From NCBI GenBank assembly GCA_921293015.1, contig OV121081.1, positions 248,001-312,000 of the forward strand: a stretch of DNA of 64,000 bases, in the 5' to 3' direction. Origin of the DNA: Phorcus lineatus. Taxonomy: Eukaryota > Mollusca > Gastropoda > Trochida > Trochidae. Position numbers and translations under genes: made by a program. Below the pieces are notes generated by a model. It was given only the letters and a program-made list of their open reading frames with translations. It searched no databases and was not told where the DNA came from. Below, piece after piece: positions 1 to 12,654 of the stretch. Numbering within the stretch: position 1 is the stretch's first letter; each line of letters starts with the position of its first letter.

Positions 1-101
1 TTTAAGTATGGTCATAAATAAAATTTTCATTACGAAACAATAACTTGGATTGGTTTAAAGGATCATTCAGGGACTTGAGGTACAAAAACAGTCAGTTGAA
101 C

Positions 102-128
102 AGAACAGAACAGAAGTTTATTACAGAC
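102..128 (-). other. LINE 3' end with pentanucleotide tail
   Basis: On the minus strand this reads as an AATAAA-type signal followed by repeated CTGTT units, the usual form of a non-LTR retrotransposon 3' tail. It lies in the same orientation as the RT remnant at 1923-2790, so it is probably the 3' end of that element, with the 56-bp minisatellite expanded between them. The link is an inference. Confidence 0.4.
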
Positions 129-139
129 ATGGGTTCCTT

Positions 140-1912
140 GAACTCCTCATCCACAGTGCCATGATGCATTATGTACTGAGTATTAGGCAGGACTGGAACC
201 CCTCATCTACAGTGCAATGATGAATTATGTACAGAGTATGAGGCAGGATTCAAGGATGCATTATGTACTAGGTAGTAGTTCATTATGTACAGAGTATGAG
301 GCAGGACTTGAACCTCACATCTACAGTGCAGTGATGCATTATGTACAGAGTATGAGGCAGGACTTGAACCTCACATCTACAGTGCAGTGATGCATTATGT
401 ACAGAGTATGAGGCAGGACTTGAACCCCACATCTACAGTGCAGTGATGCATTATGTACAGAGTATGAGGCAGGACTTGAACCTCACATCTACAGTGCAGT
501 GATGCATTATGTACAGAGTATGAGGCAGGACTTGAACCCCACATCTACAGTGCAGTGATGCATTACGTACAGAGTATGAGGCAGGACTTGAACCTCACAT
601 CTACAGTGCAGTGATGCATTATGTACAGAGTATGAGGCAGGACTTGAACCCCACATCTACAGTGCAGTGATGCATTACGTACAGAGTATGAGGCAGGACT
701 TGAACCTCACATCTACAGTGCAGTGATGCATTATGTACAGAGTATGAGGCAGGACTTGAACCCCACATCTACAGTGCAGTGATGCATTATGTACAGAGTA
801 TGAGGCAGGACTTGAACCTCACATCTACAGTGCAGTGATGCATTACGTACAGAGTATGAGGCAGGACTTGAACCCCACATCTACAGTGCAGTGATGCATT
901 ACGTACAGAGTATGAGGCAGGACTTGAACCCCACATCTACAGTGCAGTGATGCATTACGTACAGAGTATGAGGCAGGACTTGAACCCCACATCTACAGTG
1001 CAGTGAAGCATTACGTACAGAGTATGAGGCAGGACTTGAACCCCACATCTACAGTGCAGTGATGCATTACGTACAGAGTATGAGGCAGGACTTGAACCCC
1101 ACATCTACAGTGCAATGATGCATTATGTACAGAGTATGAGGCAGGACTTGAACCCCACATCTACAGTGCAGTGATGCATTATGTACAGAGTATGAGGCAG
1201 GACTTGAACCCCACATCTACAGTGCAGTGATGCATTATGTACAGAGTATGAGGCAGGACTTGAACCCCACATCTACAGTGCAGTGATGCATTATGTACAG
1301 AGTATGAGGCAGGACTTGAACCCCACATCTACAGTGCAGTGATACATTATGTACAGAGTATGAGGCAGGACTTGAACCCCACATCTACAGTGCAGTGATG
1401 CATTACGTACAGAGTATGAGGCAGGACTTGAACCCCACATCTACAGTGCAGTGAAGCATTACGTACAGAGTATGAGGCAGGACTTGAACCCCACATCTAC
1501 AGTGCAGTGATGCATTATGTACAGAGTATGAGGCAGGACTTGAACCCCACATCTACAGTGCAATGATGCATTATGTACAGAGTATGAGGCAGGACTTGAA
1601 CCCCACATCTACAGTGCAGTGATGCATTATGTACAGAGTATGAGGCAGGACTTGAACCCCACATCTACAGTGCAGTGATGCATTATGTACAGAGTATGAG
1701 GCAGGACTTGAACCCCACATCTACAGTGCAGTGATACATTACGTACAGAGTATGAGGCAGGACTTGAACCCCACATCTACAGTGCAGTGATGCATTACGT
1801 ACAGAGTATGAGGCAGGACTTGAACCCCACATTTACAGTGCAATGATGCATTATGTACAGAGTATGAGGCCGGACTTGAACCCCTCATCCACAGTGCAAT
1901 GATTCATTTTGT
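140..1912. repeat. 56-bp minisatellite, about 31 copies
   Basis: Head-to-tail copies of a 56-bp unit containing ACAGAGTATGAGGCAGGACT. The core copies are nearly identical and differ at a few recurrent sites (CTCAC/CCCAC, ATGT/ACGT, GATG/GAAG/GATA). Variants at both edges are more diverged, as expected for an array homogenised from the centre. It carries no convincing coding content. The repeat begins just after the C-terminal part of a decayed LINE ORF, so it seems to have arisen inside that element. Confidence 0.95.
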
Positions 1913-1922
1913 ATTGAGTTTT

Positions 1923-2790
1923 TTAATTGCGACCAAATTCTATTTTTAATGAAATGGTAATCGTAGACGTCTTAAGTAACATGATAGACATGGTTGAATA
2001 AAGTTGAGATATTTTTTCATAGACTAAATTATACTCTTTGTCATTATACAATTCAAGTTTAGTACTTTGTGCAATATCACTTTTCCATTTCTGCACAATT
2101 TCATCAATCTCGAACAAGATTCAAGCAGGATATCAAATCATACTCTTAAAACAAGGTTATCAGAACGTTGTAATTTGAACCAGTATTTTATAACTCTGAC
2201 AATGCGGTTGATTTTTAAGAGAATCTTCCCAATTCTCCATACACAGCAACATTTGTAGATTTTGAGTGCATTTTCAAAATTCGTTTAAGGAACTTGTGGT
2301 GAATTCGTTATATTTCCGTTGCAAATGTCGTGTCCCAAACTTCACAGCCGTAGTTCATGGTACTTAAAATAAAGGCGAACAAAACAACTGACAGCAAGTA
2401 CTTGGCGTAAATTCCCCTTTATTTATGTTAGCAAACAACAAGTTCATTGCTTTTAGCCCTTTACTGGCGAGTGACTTCAGACATATCTTAAATTTGCCGT
2501 CAGACGATATAACATTTTCAAGATAGTTAAATTCTGTAACAATAGCCATGTTTTCACCATCAATTTTCCATTTGGATTTTGCTTGTGTTCTTCTTTTTTC
2601 CAATATTATAATCTTGGTTTTATTCACACTGGTGCGTAATCCACATTTTCTACAATATATATCCAAAATATTTATAAAATTTTGTAAACCTTCAGCGGAA
2701 TGTGGTACAGGACCATGTCGTCAGCAAAAAGAATTAAGAACAGATTTACATAGTGAAGATGATTCCATGGTTTGCGCTTTCCTTAAATTC
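1923..2790 (-). pseudogene. Non-LTR retrotransposon RT remnant
   Basis: Reading the minus strand from about 2790, an RT motif-C box (LFADDMVLYH) is visible. After a frame break come the post-catalytic RT region (residues such as KTKIIILEK and FNYLENVISSDGK) and a C-terminal stretch (IVQKWKSDIAQSTKLELY, SLKIEFGR). This is the layout of the C-terminal half of a LINE ORF2. The copy is broken by frameshifts and stops and lacks endonuclease and RT motifs A and B. It is cut off at its C-terminus, where the 56-bp minisatellite starts. It is non-functional, and the clade cannot be fixed from this fragment. Confidence 0.75.
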
Positions 2791-2860
2791 TTGTTCCAGA
2801 TCTTCCAGAAAAAATGAGAACAATAGTGGTTACATGACATGACTTCATGTGGTGAGCATG

Positions 2861-3310
2861 TGTTGTTGCCACTTGCATGTAGTTCGGAGAGGCTTTGGCC
2901 TCTTGTTTAAAGTTTATTTAAATTGATGATTGCCCTGTCTATGTTTGTGTTTTTGGAGCATATTATTTGTTTGCGGAGGGTGTTGGGTAGTAGTGTTTTG
3001 GTGTGAGTGGCTATGGTGGATTGTTTGCAGTGTTGTTGCCACTTGCGTTATGCATGTAGTTCGGAGAGGCTTTGGCCTCTTGTTTAGAGTGGTGTAGTGG
3101 AAGAGTGGGTGTTGGTATAGGTTGAGGCCCTCCTTTGCCGCTTTGTCGGCTTTTTCGTTTCCGAATAGTTCAACGTGGGCGGGTATCCAAAGGAGTTTAA
3201 CGGCCTTACCCTGTGTGTTGAGTGGTTGTATTGTGTGTAGTATTTTGAAGATGATGCCTGCGCGTTTTTTGGTGGAAGGTTTTTGTTTTGAAGTGCCTGC
3301 AGCCCACTGA
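2861..3310 (-). pseudogene. LINE RNase H-domain remnant
   Basis: The minus strand encodes LLWIPAHVELFGNEKADKAA, the conserved C-terminal block of a retrotransposon RNase H domain (W-P-HV-GNE-AD-A pattern). A run of lysine/proline-rich coding-like sequence follows. A segment of about 50 bp is duplicated within the fragment (2861-2909 and 3031-3086, the second copy with a 7-bp insertion). No RT is attached. A related fragment occurs at 23053-23322. Confidence 0.7.
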
Positions 3311-3334
3311 GTGAGTCTGTGATTTATTAAGTCA

Positions 3335-3745
3335 AAAGATATGTGTATGCGTGTATGTACATATTAAGGTACTAATGTACTAAACTATGGGTATGTGTAT
3401 GTATGTAATGTAGGCATGTACTAAAGCACCAATTTACTAACGTATGGATATGTGCGTAAATGTATGTATTGTATACATGTATGTACTAATGTACTAATGT
3501 ACTAACGTATGGGTGTGAGTATGTATGTACTGTACGCATATGCTAACGTACTAATGTACTAACATGTGGGTGTGTGTATATACTACGTATGGGTGTGTGT
3601 ATGTATGTACTCTATGCGTGTATTAGGTATTAATCTACTGTTTGGGTGTGTGCATGCATGTATGTAACGCAAGTATGAAATGTAGGTACTAATGTGTATA
3701 TATGGCGGTGTGCAGATTTGAATGTTTTGTATGTATGTATGTGTG
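3335..3745. repeat. Degenerate 55-65-bp tandem repeat
   Basis: Irregular copies of a unit built from ATGTACTAATGTACTAAC and GTATGGGTGTGTGTATGTAT. Spacing between GTATGGG-type landmarks varies from about 55 to 65 bp, so this is an old, decayed minisatellite. I see no coding content. Confidence 0.75.
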
Positions 3746-3789
3746 TATGCACAGATGAATGCAATTCTAATTGTATGTATTATGTTTTA

Positions 3790-5327
<1,538 letters not shown>

Positions 5328-5612
5328 ACATAGCCGTCTAACGTCTATTAGACGTCTAATATTCTTATCTGTGGGACTAGAAAGACGTCTAAACCTAGAC
5401 GTTGTGTAGACGTCTACAGGTAGACGTTTATTAGACGTCTATTAGGCGTCTTTTAGACCTTTATTAGACGTTAATTAGACGTCTTATAGACGTTTATTAG
5501 ACGTGTTATAGACGTTTATTAGACGTCTTATAGACGTTTATTAGGTATATATTAAACCTCTATTACAAGTTTAAATACCTCCCAACAAATGTAACAGACG
5601 TCTGAAAAATGT
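5328..5612. repeat. 11-bp TAGACGTYTAT tandem array
   Basis: The palindromic core AGACGTCT and its variant AGACGTTT recur many times. Between about 5423 and 5533 the GACGT core falls almost exactly every 11 bp, and the ends are less regular. Each unit holds a CRE-like GACGTC core. No coding content. Confidence 0.85.
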
Positions 5613-6000
5613 TTCCTATAGTTGTTGTGTTATACCCCAGTATAATAATGTCATTCATCAGGATTCAGGGCTTCAAACAAAAACCTGTTTTTTTTAAGGC
5701 ACAATTGCATTTTTTACATGTAAATGGATACATTTAAGTCTCATTATTCCACTTTTTAAAACAATATAATGACTTATAATGGATACCATTTTAGAATTTG
5801 ATATGGTTACTTAATTTCATGTTTGGGTTTAAATTTTCTTATGAATAGATTCAAAATTTTCAGGCTAAGTGATGAGCAATTGTGCCTTGAAAATAAACAA
5901 GAAGAAAACTCAAATAAGACTAAATATTTATTTAATATCAAAATCTATTTAATTCATTCAACCTAAATATATAGAAGTAAGTTGGCAACACGATATGGTG
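5613..6000. other. No gene recognised
   Basis: AT-rich spacer between the 11-bp array and the CR1/L2-type LINE tail. No motif, domain or repeat was recognised. Confidence 0.5.
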
Positions 6001-6007
6001 GCGGGGT

Positions 6008-6215
6008 AATAATAATAATAATAATGAGTATGTATAAAGCGCTATATCCATACACAAGGTGCATGCTCAAAGCGCATAAACATGTTAGAATAAAATTAAA
6101 GGTAATGGTATGAAGTATTGGCATGAATAAAAATCTAAGAGAAGAGTATGAATTATAGCATATGAATAAATAAGTCGGATAATTCAGTCAGTGGGAAAAT
6201 ATCATGAAGTAATGT
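6008..6215 (-). mobile_element. 3' UTR and tail of CR1/L2-type LINE
   Basis: Downstream of the ORF2 stop at 6216 (minus strand), the sequence ends in a small GCGCT...AGCGC stem-loop at about 6040-6076, then an (ATT)n tail at 6009-6026. Stem-loop 3' ends with short tandem tails are characteristic of CR1/L2-group elements. This marks the true 3' terminus of the insertion. Confidence 0.75.
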
Positions 6216-9065
6216 CTATGAATAATAGCTTGAAAAAAGATAAGTTTTGAGTTTTGATTTAAAAACAGTCAATGAAGGTGATATCTTGATGACGTGAGGA
6301 AGTTGATTCCAAAGTCGAGGAGCAGCATTACTGAATGATTTCTGTCCACAACTGGTCTGATTATAGTTTGGTATCTTGAGAAAATTCAAATTCTGTGATC
6401 TAAGAGTTTTTGCAGGGATATAGTCATTTAACATCCTTGAAAGGTATAATGGTGCGGAGTTATTTTGACATGTGTATGTCATACAGAGGACTTTAAACTT
6501 GATTCTTGCTTCAATTGGAAGCCAGTGCAGATCCTTAAGTACAGGTGTTATGTGACATGATTTAGAAGTTCTAGTCACTATTCTTGCTGCAGTGTTCTGA
6601 ACCTTCTGAAGTTTGTATAGTTGACGTTTACTGATTCCTATCAGCAAACTGTTACTATAATCAAGTCTAGAATGAACAAGCAATTGCACAAGTATTTTAG
6701 CAGCATCTCTTGTAATTAGATGACGTATTTGACTGATGCAACGAAGATGGTAATAACAAGTTTTACAAAGTTTATCTACTTGTGGTTCCATTGTCAGTTC
6801 TGAATCAATGATGACGCCAAGGTTTTTTGCTCGGTCAGCAAAAGGAATTGCAGCACTTCCGACTTCAACAGAGCTAACCGGAATGTTACGCAAATTACGC
6901 TTAGTGCCTATTAACAAAGCCTCTGTTTTCTCATCATTTAGCTTCAATTTATTTAAAGACATCCAGGACTTGATATCAGATGTGCAATTAGTTGTACGTT
7001 GCAAAGCCATTTGGACATATTCTGGCTTGAAGCTGTCAATCAGTTGACTGTCATCAGCATATGATTGATGTTCGATGTTATTATTCTCCATTACTCTACC
7101 AAGACTAGTAGTATAAAGCACAAACAGCACAGGGCCAAGGACGGATCCTTGAGGAACTCCACACGAAAGTGAATAGCGTTTAGATTCAAATTGATTAATA
7201 ACCACGGTTTGTGATCTATTTTTCAGATAAGACTCAATCCAGTCAAGCGCAACATCTGTAATTCCCATCTCTAGCTGAAGTTTAGAGAGTAGCAGATTGT
7301 GATCCACTGTGTCAAATGCTGCTGAAAGATCTAAGAGTGTTAACGAAGCAATATTCCCATCATCCACTTGACTTCTCAGTTCATTCATAACTCGCAGCAA
7401 AGCAGTGTCTGTACTGTGATTGTCACGGTAGGCAGATTGAAACTCATCCATAAGTCCATATTCTTTGAGGTGATCTTTGAGTCTTAAATTGACTGCCTTT
7501 TCGATGATTTTTGAGATAAATGAAACATTAGACACAGGTCTGTAGCTACTCAGACTGTCAGGATCTAGGTCACTTTTCTTGAGAAGAGGCTTTACAATTG
7601 CAGATTTGAGGGAGTCTGGAAAAACTCCTGTAGAAATACTTGAATTCACCAAATTGGTAATGAAAGGAAGAACAATATCTAAGTAATCTATCAACATGGT
7701 TGTGGGAATAGGGTCCAGGGAACAAGTTGTTTTCTTAGATGACCTTATAATCTTCTCAACTTCTTGTTGGGTTAAAGGTTCAAAATGAGAAAGTTCATTG
7801 CAAGTTAGTGCATCAAAATTATCACATTGACTTGACTCACTCGAAGAGTTTTTCAGATCACGTTGAATGACTTTGATCTTGGTGTCAAAATATTCCGCAA
7901 AGTCATTGGCAAGAACTTCATCAGAATCGTGAACTGGATACCTAGCTTTGTCATTTTTACCAAGGAGTTGGTTTATGAATGTATATAACTTAACCGAGTT
8001 ACCTTTCGTTTCCAATATTTTATGATTACAATAGTCAGCTTTGGCTTTCCTAATGACTTTATTGAGTTCTTGTCTTCTCTGCCGATATATTTGTCGATGT
8101 ATCTCAAGTCGAGATTTCCGCCATTGGCGTTCCGCCACTCTGCACTCTCGCTTTGCTTGAAGTACCAAATCATTATACCAATAAGAATCCGGTCTCATCC
8201 GAACATTTTTTACCTGAACAGGAGCATGTTTATCAAAAAGAATCATCAAGGTTGAATTGTAGATGTCAGTCATTACGTTTGGATCTGTTGATATTTCACT
8301 TAGCAATGGGGAGTTCAGAATATCCAACTTGAACTTTTCTTTGTCAATGCTTCTTAAATTCCGACATTTGATTTGCACAGGTTTGAGTTGAGGTTTGTAC
8401 ATGTTCCATGTCATGCTTATACAACTATGATCAGACATCTGTTTATCAATTACCATGACATCAGTTACTAATGATATTTTATCAGAAGTAACCACCTAAT
8501 CAAGTGTATGACCAGACTTATGAGTAGGTGCGGACACCAGCTGAGAAAGATTGTGTGTGTTCAACAATTTCACTATCCTCCCTCTTTCTGCACTATCTTT
8601 ATTGTCAAAATGAACATTAAAGTCACCTAAATATATTGAATTGGTCTTTCAATTTGATTCAAGAAGTTTTTCAAATTCATGTAAAAACTCAGAACGAGTG
8701 AGTTTGTTCTTTTTAGACGGGGGTGGTCTGTAAATACACATAACTTTGACACTAAGTTTGTATGAAGTAACCATCGTAGTTACTATCTCAAATGATTTAA
8801 ATCCATCCAAATATTGGGAACTTTTTAGAAATTCGACTCGAAGAGAATTCTTGTGAACAACTGCAAGTCCTCCACCTTGAGAATTATGTCTAGGTTGATG
8901 AAAGAAAGAATAATTAACTGGCGTAAGTTCTGCTATGATTGCTTCATCTCCATGTGATTTTAACCATGTTTCAGTTAGATAAAAAATATCAAAATCATTA
9001 TCTTGTATGAAGTCTGATATCTCTAGGGCTTTATTCCTACATGGTTGGGAATTCCACAGACCCAC
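6216..9065 (-). pseudogene. CR1/L2-type LINE ORF2, nearly intact
   Basis: This is one reading frame of about 950 codons interrupted by only two stops, TGA at 8649-8651 and TAG at 8496-8498. The N-terminal part is an AP-type endonuclease with LTETWL, a YRPPPS block, LGDFNVHFD between the two stops, and SDHSCISMTW. The reverse transcriptase has FQSAYRDNHSTDTALL, motif A LLDLSAAFDTVDH, GVPQGSVLGPVLF, motif C SYADDSQLI and NLGVIID. The ORF ends in a basic C-terminus. In life this protein would nick target DNA and copy its own RNA by target-primed reverse transcription. The first endonuclease residues may be missing at the 5' side. Catalytic RT residues are intact, which suggests a fairly young copy. 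No ORF1 is visible. Confidence 0.9.
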
Positions 9066-9095
9066 TTTCAGACAAGTAGAAACGGGTTTGACTTG

Positions 9096-9230
9096 AGGGT
9101 GAGTCTTGTCTAGGGAGATATACGGTTATATCCCAAAACCCCTACAGCCCATTACCCCTACACCCCAGTTCCCCTACAGCTTGTTAAAACAACACAGACA
9201 GTTACCTATCTGGAATAATAGACTCACCCT
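9096..9230. mobile_element. Short palindromic-ended element (MITE-like)
   Basis: The segment is bounded by a perfect 11-bp inverted repeat, AGGGTGAGTCT at 9096-9106 and AGACTCACCCT at 9220-9230. Its middle contains CCCCTACAGCCCATTACCCC. A related copy in opposite orientation lies at 10014-10140. No coding capacity and no clear target duplication. It sits at the 5' boundary of the CR1/L2 LINE. Confidence 0.5.
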
Positions 9231-9411
9231 AACAGGTGATTAAGAGTAGAAGTGGTAGTTTGGAGTGGACATTTTGATTGAAAACATGGAATATGATAGA
9301 ACATATGAACATATGAAAATAAAGGAATTAATTTAAATTTGAAATAATTTGATTTAAACATAAAATATGAAATATGTTTCAATTTAATAAACTCAACTAT
9401 CAATTGTCTCT

Positions 9412-9995
9412 GTGTTCAGTCTGTGTTTTGGTTTTCGTCCTAATCTAAGCACAGTTGATGCTATATTTGCCCTCCATTCATTGATTAGTCGAACTCTAAA
9501 TAGTAATAAGCGATTGTATTGTGCATTTGTTGATTTTAAACATGCTTTTGATTCAATTGATAGGTGTAAATTATGGTATGAATTGGCCAAATTGGGTGTC
9601 AGAGGGAAGTTATTATTGGTTATTCGTTCTTTATATCTTCATTTAAGATCTTGTGTGAGGATTGGTGGTTTTGATAGTCAGTGTTTTAGAAATAATCTTG
9701 GTCTAATGCAGGGGGAGGTCTTGTTGAGCGTTGGGAACTCGAGGTAAATATTGTTAAAACTAAGATAATGGAATCTATTTAGGAATAGTTTTTAACTATA
9801 ATAACTTATTCTCGAAGGCTACATTGCAGTTGTCTGATCCGGGTAGGAAGGCGCTCTTTTCCATATATAATAATACTAGGTCATTGTCATTAAATCCCGA
9901 ATCTCTTTTATTCGTTTTTTATTGTTATGTCAGCAGTATTATTTTATGCATCCGAGATTTGGGGACATAATAAAGGATTAAACATTGATACAGAC
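9412..9995 (+). pseudogene. Plus-strand LINE RT fragment
   Basis: An open stretch of 111 codons contains the RT fingers (FGFRPNLSTVDAIFALHSLI), motif A (AFVDFKHAFDSID) and the region before motif B (GLMQGE). Fragments of the post-catalytic region follow in other frames (VNIVKTKIM, then LSDPGRKALFSIYNN, SSIILCIRDLG). The stretch between GLMQGE and VNIVKTKI, which should carry the YADD box, is deleted. It resembles the LINE copies at 10-16 kb and 28-30 kb but lies on the opposite strand. Non-functional. Confidence 0.8.
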
Positions 9996-10013
9996 AATAT
10001 CATGAAACAGTCT

Positions 10014-10140
10014 GGGTGAGTCCATTGTGTCGCAAGAGGTAACAAACTAGAGATTAGCAGTGCAGTGGACCATAAACTTGTTTTGATAAGCTGTAGGGGT
10101 AATGGGCTGTAGGGGTTATGGGGGACTACCAGATATACTG
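10014..10140. mobile_element. Second, inverted copy of the GGGTGAGTC element
   Basis: It starts with GGGTGAGTCC and contains GCTGTAGGGGTAATGGGCTG, the reverse complement of the core of the element at 9096-9230. Its distal end is too diverged to place. The two copies form an inverted pair around the RT fragment at 9412-9995, which may be coincidental. Confidence 0.4.
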
Positions 10141-10264
10141 ATCCACGATGATAGTATCTGTGAGTGAGTGATGAATCCGTGGGGTATGGTATCGTGTCGA
10201 GAGGGGCGGGCATGGAGTCTGCATGCGCTAAGGTTAGTGGTGATTGTACAGACAATTAGTTTAT

Positions 10265-11515
10265 TCATGTCTCACCTCAACATTATACAAATTCATTAAA
10301 TTCATTAAAATGCAAAATCAATGTATTGAAAAGTTGAGCCATTCCAATTACGAGAGACACTTTTCATTCATAAGAGCCATTTGAAGTAATTAAAAGTAAA
10401 ACAGTATTGCACTAGATATAACTAATATTAAGATATATACATACTTGCAGTGCGCTTTTTAAGAATATTAAACCAGGTTTTGGCAGACAAAAACGATAAT
10501 TCACGGGAGGCAAAATAACACTGACCTTCTCCACGTCACTAAAATTTATAAAACCATCAAAAAGATCAATACATTTTGATAAAAGTGGCCTTCGTTCACC
10601 AGCATACAGAGGACAATACAATAAAACAAGTCCTTACATTTAAAGGACATCGAACATAACGGCCAGTTTCTACTCTTAGCGGAGCAACACCACATCTTAA
10701 CATAGCTAGCGACCTTCTAAAAGAACTAGACACATCACAATTGACATAAAATTCACAGCCAAATTCTAATTTAAAAGTATTATATGTACGCAGTTTATTT
10801 CCTCCTCTAACACTTATGCAATCAACTTTTAAAAGATCCTGTTTCCATTTCTCAACAAACTCGCTAAAAATAAACTCCCTGACTTTCGAGACCACGTAAG
10901 GAATATGATATACAACGGTAATCTTACTAAAATGACAAACATTTAAAACAGATAACTTTTTAACAACTCTAAAATTACTCAAAGATAAACCATGACTCCA
11001 TCTAAAAATCTTACTTGTAACTCTGTTGTGATCTAAATGGCTAAGACGTCTAAAGAATCTCACCACAGCGCTCCATTGGTTAACGACTGTAGGGGACCAG
11101 CCCATATCACCGATGATAGCATTATTTGGAGCAAACTTACGTAATCCTAAGAAAAATCTCATAGTTCTATTTTGGACAGCATTAATAGAAAAAATGTATA
11201 AGTACCCCATATTGCACAGCCATATTCAATAATCGACCATACCATAGACTGGTATAACTTAGAATAGGTCCGAAAATGCATACCACCTAAAAGCTTATTT
11301 TTAGTTATGAGCAGACCTAAAGCCCTGCTGACTGAGTTTGCGACAGCTATTGCCATACGTCCAAAGTCAAGATGCTCAGATAATAGAAGGCCTAAGTAAG
11401 TATAACTAGACACAACTTCTAACTCCATATCACCAAACTGAAATATAGCATCAGTTCTAGCCATTGAAGATCCTCTAAAATGAATAACTTTAGACTTAGA
11501 GCAATTAACCTTCAT
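10265..11515 (-). pseudogene. LINE ORF2 C-terminal half and 3' end
   Basis: Three overlapping frames on the minus strand give the RT thumb/C-terminal region of one LINE. They show KVNCSKSKVIHFRG and SYTYLGLLLSEHLDF at 11159-11515, AVQNRTMRFFLGLRKFAPNN and LAMLRCGVAPLRVETGRY at 10596-11210, then the end of a zinc-knuckle domain (CPLYAGERRPLLSKC) at 10412-10621. A 3' end with AATAAA-like sequence and GTGAGAC follows at about 10265-10290. Frameshifts lie near 11180 and 10610. The 5' truncation at about 11515 removes the endonuclease and RT core, the usual result of incomplete reverse transcription. Same family as the copies at 12655-16452 and 28300-29716. Confidence 0.85.
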
Positions 11516-12654
11516 TTTGTTAGAAACAAATCAGTTATTCAAACACTCAAGATTATATTAAGATCACTCTGATTGTAGAGAGGCTGTCTGTCCCCAGCGA
11601 AGGTCCAGGCAGAAGTGAATTCTATAGCATAGACCGCTAAATAGCAATGAAAGCAATCTTGTTAGACGCTTCTTCCTAGCGAATGTCACTTCCAGATTAT
11701 AGGGGATATGTAAGATTCAATAATATATTTTTGTGGATCTGTTTAATTTTTCTATTTTGGTTGTTATTATCAAACGATAACATTTGATTGTATGTTTCTA
11801 AATTCTATTTCTAAATAGCTTATTATTATGTTAAGGTCGTGAACAATGAATATTAGATCAACCCATTGTTGTTGATATAATAAGTTTGCCATAATAATTC
11901 ATGACATTGTAAGTTGCAATCTTAATATACACATATCCCAATATTTCCATAATTGGATAGTGAACGGATTGGTGAACTAGCTGCATGTTGCCTTAGAATA
12001 ATGCTTTCCTGAAATGATAATTTATAAGAAATATCTATCTTTTCAAAATACATATCAAACAATCATAAACATGCAGGAATGTACTCATACATTAAAGTAC
12101 AAATATGCGTTAAATCATCCTGTATTTACTTGTTTTATAATAATAGTTAACGATTGACAAGGACATTATCCCAATGCTCTTATTACATCAACATTCTATA
12201 TTCCTTTTAAAAACTCTTATTCGTACATTGTTGTAGGCAGAACAGGTTTTACCTTATCCAATTGATTTTTGAACCTTTGAAGCTTGGAATTTTAAAAGAC
12301 TTTAGACAAAATCAAAAAATAAAATTACACCACACTGTAGAACTTTTTTGGTTTTGATATTTATAAATGAAACAGGTTTTGTCAAATTATGCACTGCAGG
12401 CTGAGATTAGAATGTGGCGACTCAACAATTGCACATCATAAGACACTGATAAGATTCAATGCCTAATGTCCACAGCTCAACATTAAAATCGCCTATTCTG
12501 CCTAATTCAAAGTCTGTTGTTTTAGCATTCAAAAACAATTGTTAATTCAATTGTCTCTAATGGCATTTTTTAATTTCCACGCCAATGCTTTTGACCCTTT
12601 GGTAAATGGCGGCTTATGTCAACGTCCTTTCATAATGACACAGACAAACAGACA
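11516..12654. other. No gene recognised
   Basis: AT-rich spacer between two LINE copies. No domain, tandem repeat or splice-bounded coding segment was recognised. Confidence 0.5.

Noticed and set aside
6808..7047. Plus-strand ORF of 79 codons, and similar at 8022-8255
   Set aside because: Antisense shadows of the CR1/L2 LINE reverse transcriptase frame.
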